From Candidatus Enterocloster excrementipullorum (GTDB lineage Bacteria; Bacillota; Clostridia; Lachnospirales; Lachnospiraceae), in NCBI GenBank assembly GCA_019119575.1, contig DWWT01000006.1, positions 1 through 53,651 on the forward strand: a DNA stretch of 53,651 nt, in the 5' to 3' direction. Positions 53,476-53,651 of the stretch are shown here, in pieces. Position numbers and translations under genes: made by a program. The notes under the pieces are model-generated. The model was not told where the DNA came from, did no database searches, and saw nothing but the letters and a program-made list of their open reading frames with translations. Every line of letters begins with the position of its first letter. Position 1 is the first letter of the stretch.

Positions 53476-53651
53476 GAGTATAAGGGGACGAAAGACAGCC
53501 ATACGGTAAACAGTTTTTTCAAAGTGATAAGTTATGCAGGCCTTCTCCAGTCCGGCACCCGCAGGGAACGGGAGATACCGCCGGAGGAGATTACGATTAC
53601 ACTTGTGGGGAATCACTATCCCAGGAAGCTGATTAAATTTTTGAAAACGCA
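53476..53651 (+). pseudogene. 3' fragment of the interrupted host gene (runs off the window)
   Basis: Open to the window end. It reads EYKGTKDSHTVNSFFKV, then a middle stretch, then REIPPEEITITL and HYPRKLIKFLK. Joined after NIIEY of the fragment at 50404-50628, it gives a continuous protein of the expected family. It begins at the GAGTATAA repeat. The frame is also open upstream to about 53440 (NIVKDNGEHAEYK), so the exact junction, or a separate gene copy, cannot be excluded. Confidence 0.65.

Noticed and set aside
1..53651. CRISPR array, rRNA, tRNA or a transposase gene
   Set aside because: No regularly spaced repeats, no rRNA-like sequence, no tRNA cloverleaf pattern and no DDE or serine/tyrosine recombinase motifs were seen on either strand.

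Overview
The window looks like a piece of a spore-forming, anaerobic gut-type Firmicute, most likely Lachnospiraceae (Clostridium cluster XIVa). This is inferred from three things: a spoIIGA-sigE sporulation operon, many ABC sugar importers with YesM/YesN-type regulators, and protein sequences of clostridial type. No rRNA, tRNA or CRISPR array was found. Most of the window is GC-rich and compact; 50.6-53.1 kb is clearly AT-rich and looks imported.

0-9.3 kb: an EamA-type transporter, a D-glucarate dehydratase with its own promoter and terminator, and a minus-strand LacI-type regulator carrying an extra solute-binding domain. The regulator is divergent from a lipoprotein/permease/permease ABC importer operon that ends with a metallo-beta-lactamase-fold hydrolase and an MgtC-like membrane protein. 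A near-perfect 18-bp palindrome sits on the importer promoter. 9.3-13.1 kb: a SleB-like cell wall hydrolase, a YhcH-family protein and spoIIGA-sigE, preceded by Spo0A-like boxes and a 10-codon leader ORF. 13.1-18.8 kb: housekeeping and accessory genes (NYN/LOTUS protein, HD phosphohydrolase, CbiC, flavodoxin-ferredoxin, acetyltransferase) and a PurF-like protein without the glutaminase cysteine.

18.9-29.3 kb is the most unusual region: response regulator, histidine kinase, two sugar-binding proteins, then a galactose-type binding lipoprotein, MglA ATPase and MglC permease. The main binding protein reads as a circular permutation of MglB. All the galactose-contact residues I can align are kept, but the N-terminal segment of the fold lies at the C-terminus. 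The permease carries about 220 extra N-terminal residues that look like a cytoplasmic coiled coil.

29.4-43.9 kb: CYTH protein, a DJ-1 protein between related inverted-repeat elements, the protein-quality cluster tig-clpP-clpX-lon-engB, and gltB-gltD behind a short terminator-like leader. Two intergenic elements (29997-30141 and 43737-43870) fold on paper into the same plan: one outer stem enclosing a long, a short and a medium hairpin.

43.9-53.65 kb: an unknown protein and a TetR regulator sharing a 36-bp inverted repeat, DUF3795, cytidine deaminase, and a tyrosine T-box leader driving a tyrosyl-tRNA synthetase that has lost the KMSKS region. Then come a LysM protein, a second TetR with a divergent flavin reductase-like gene, and a BsuBI/PstI-type restriction-modification pair lying between two fragments of one host gene, with an 8-bp direct repeat at the two ends.
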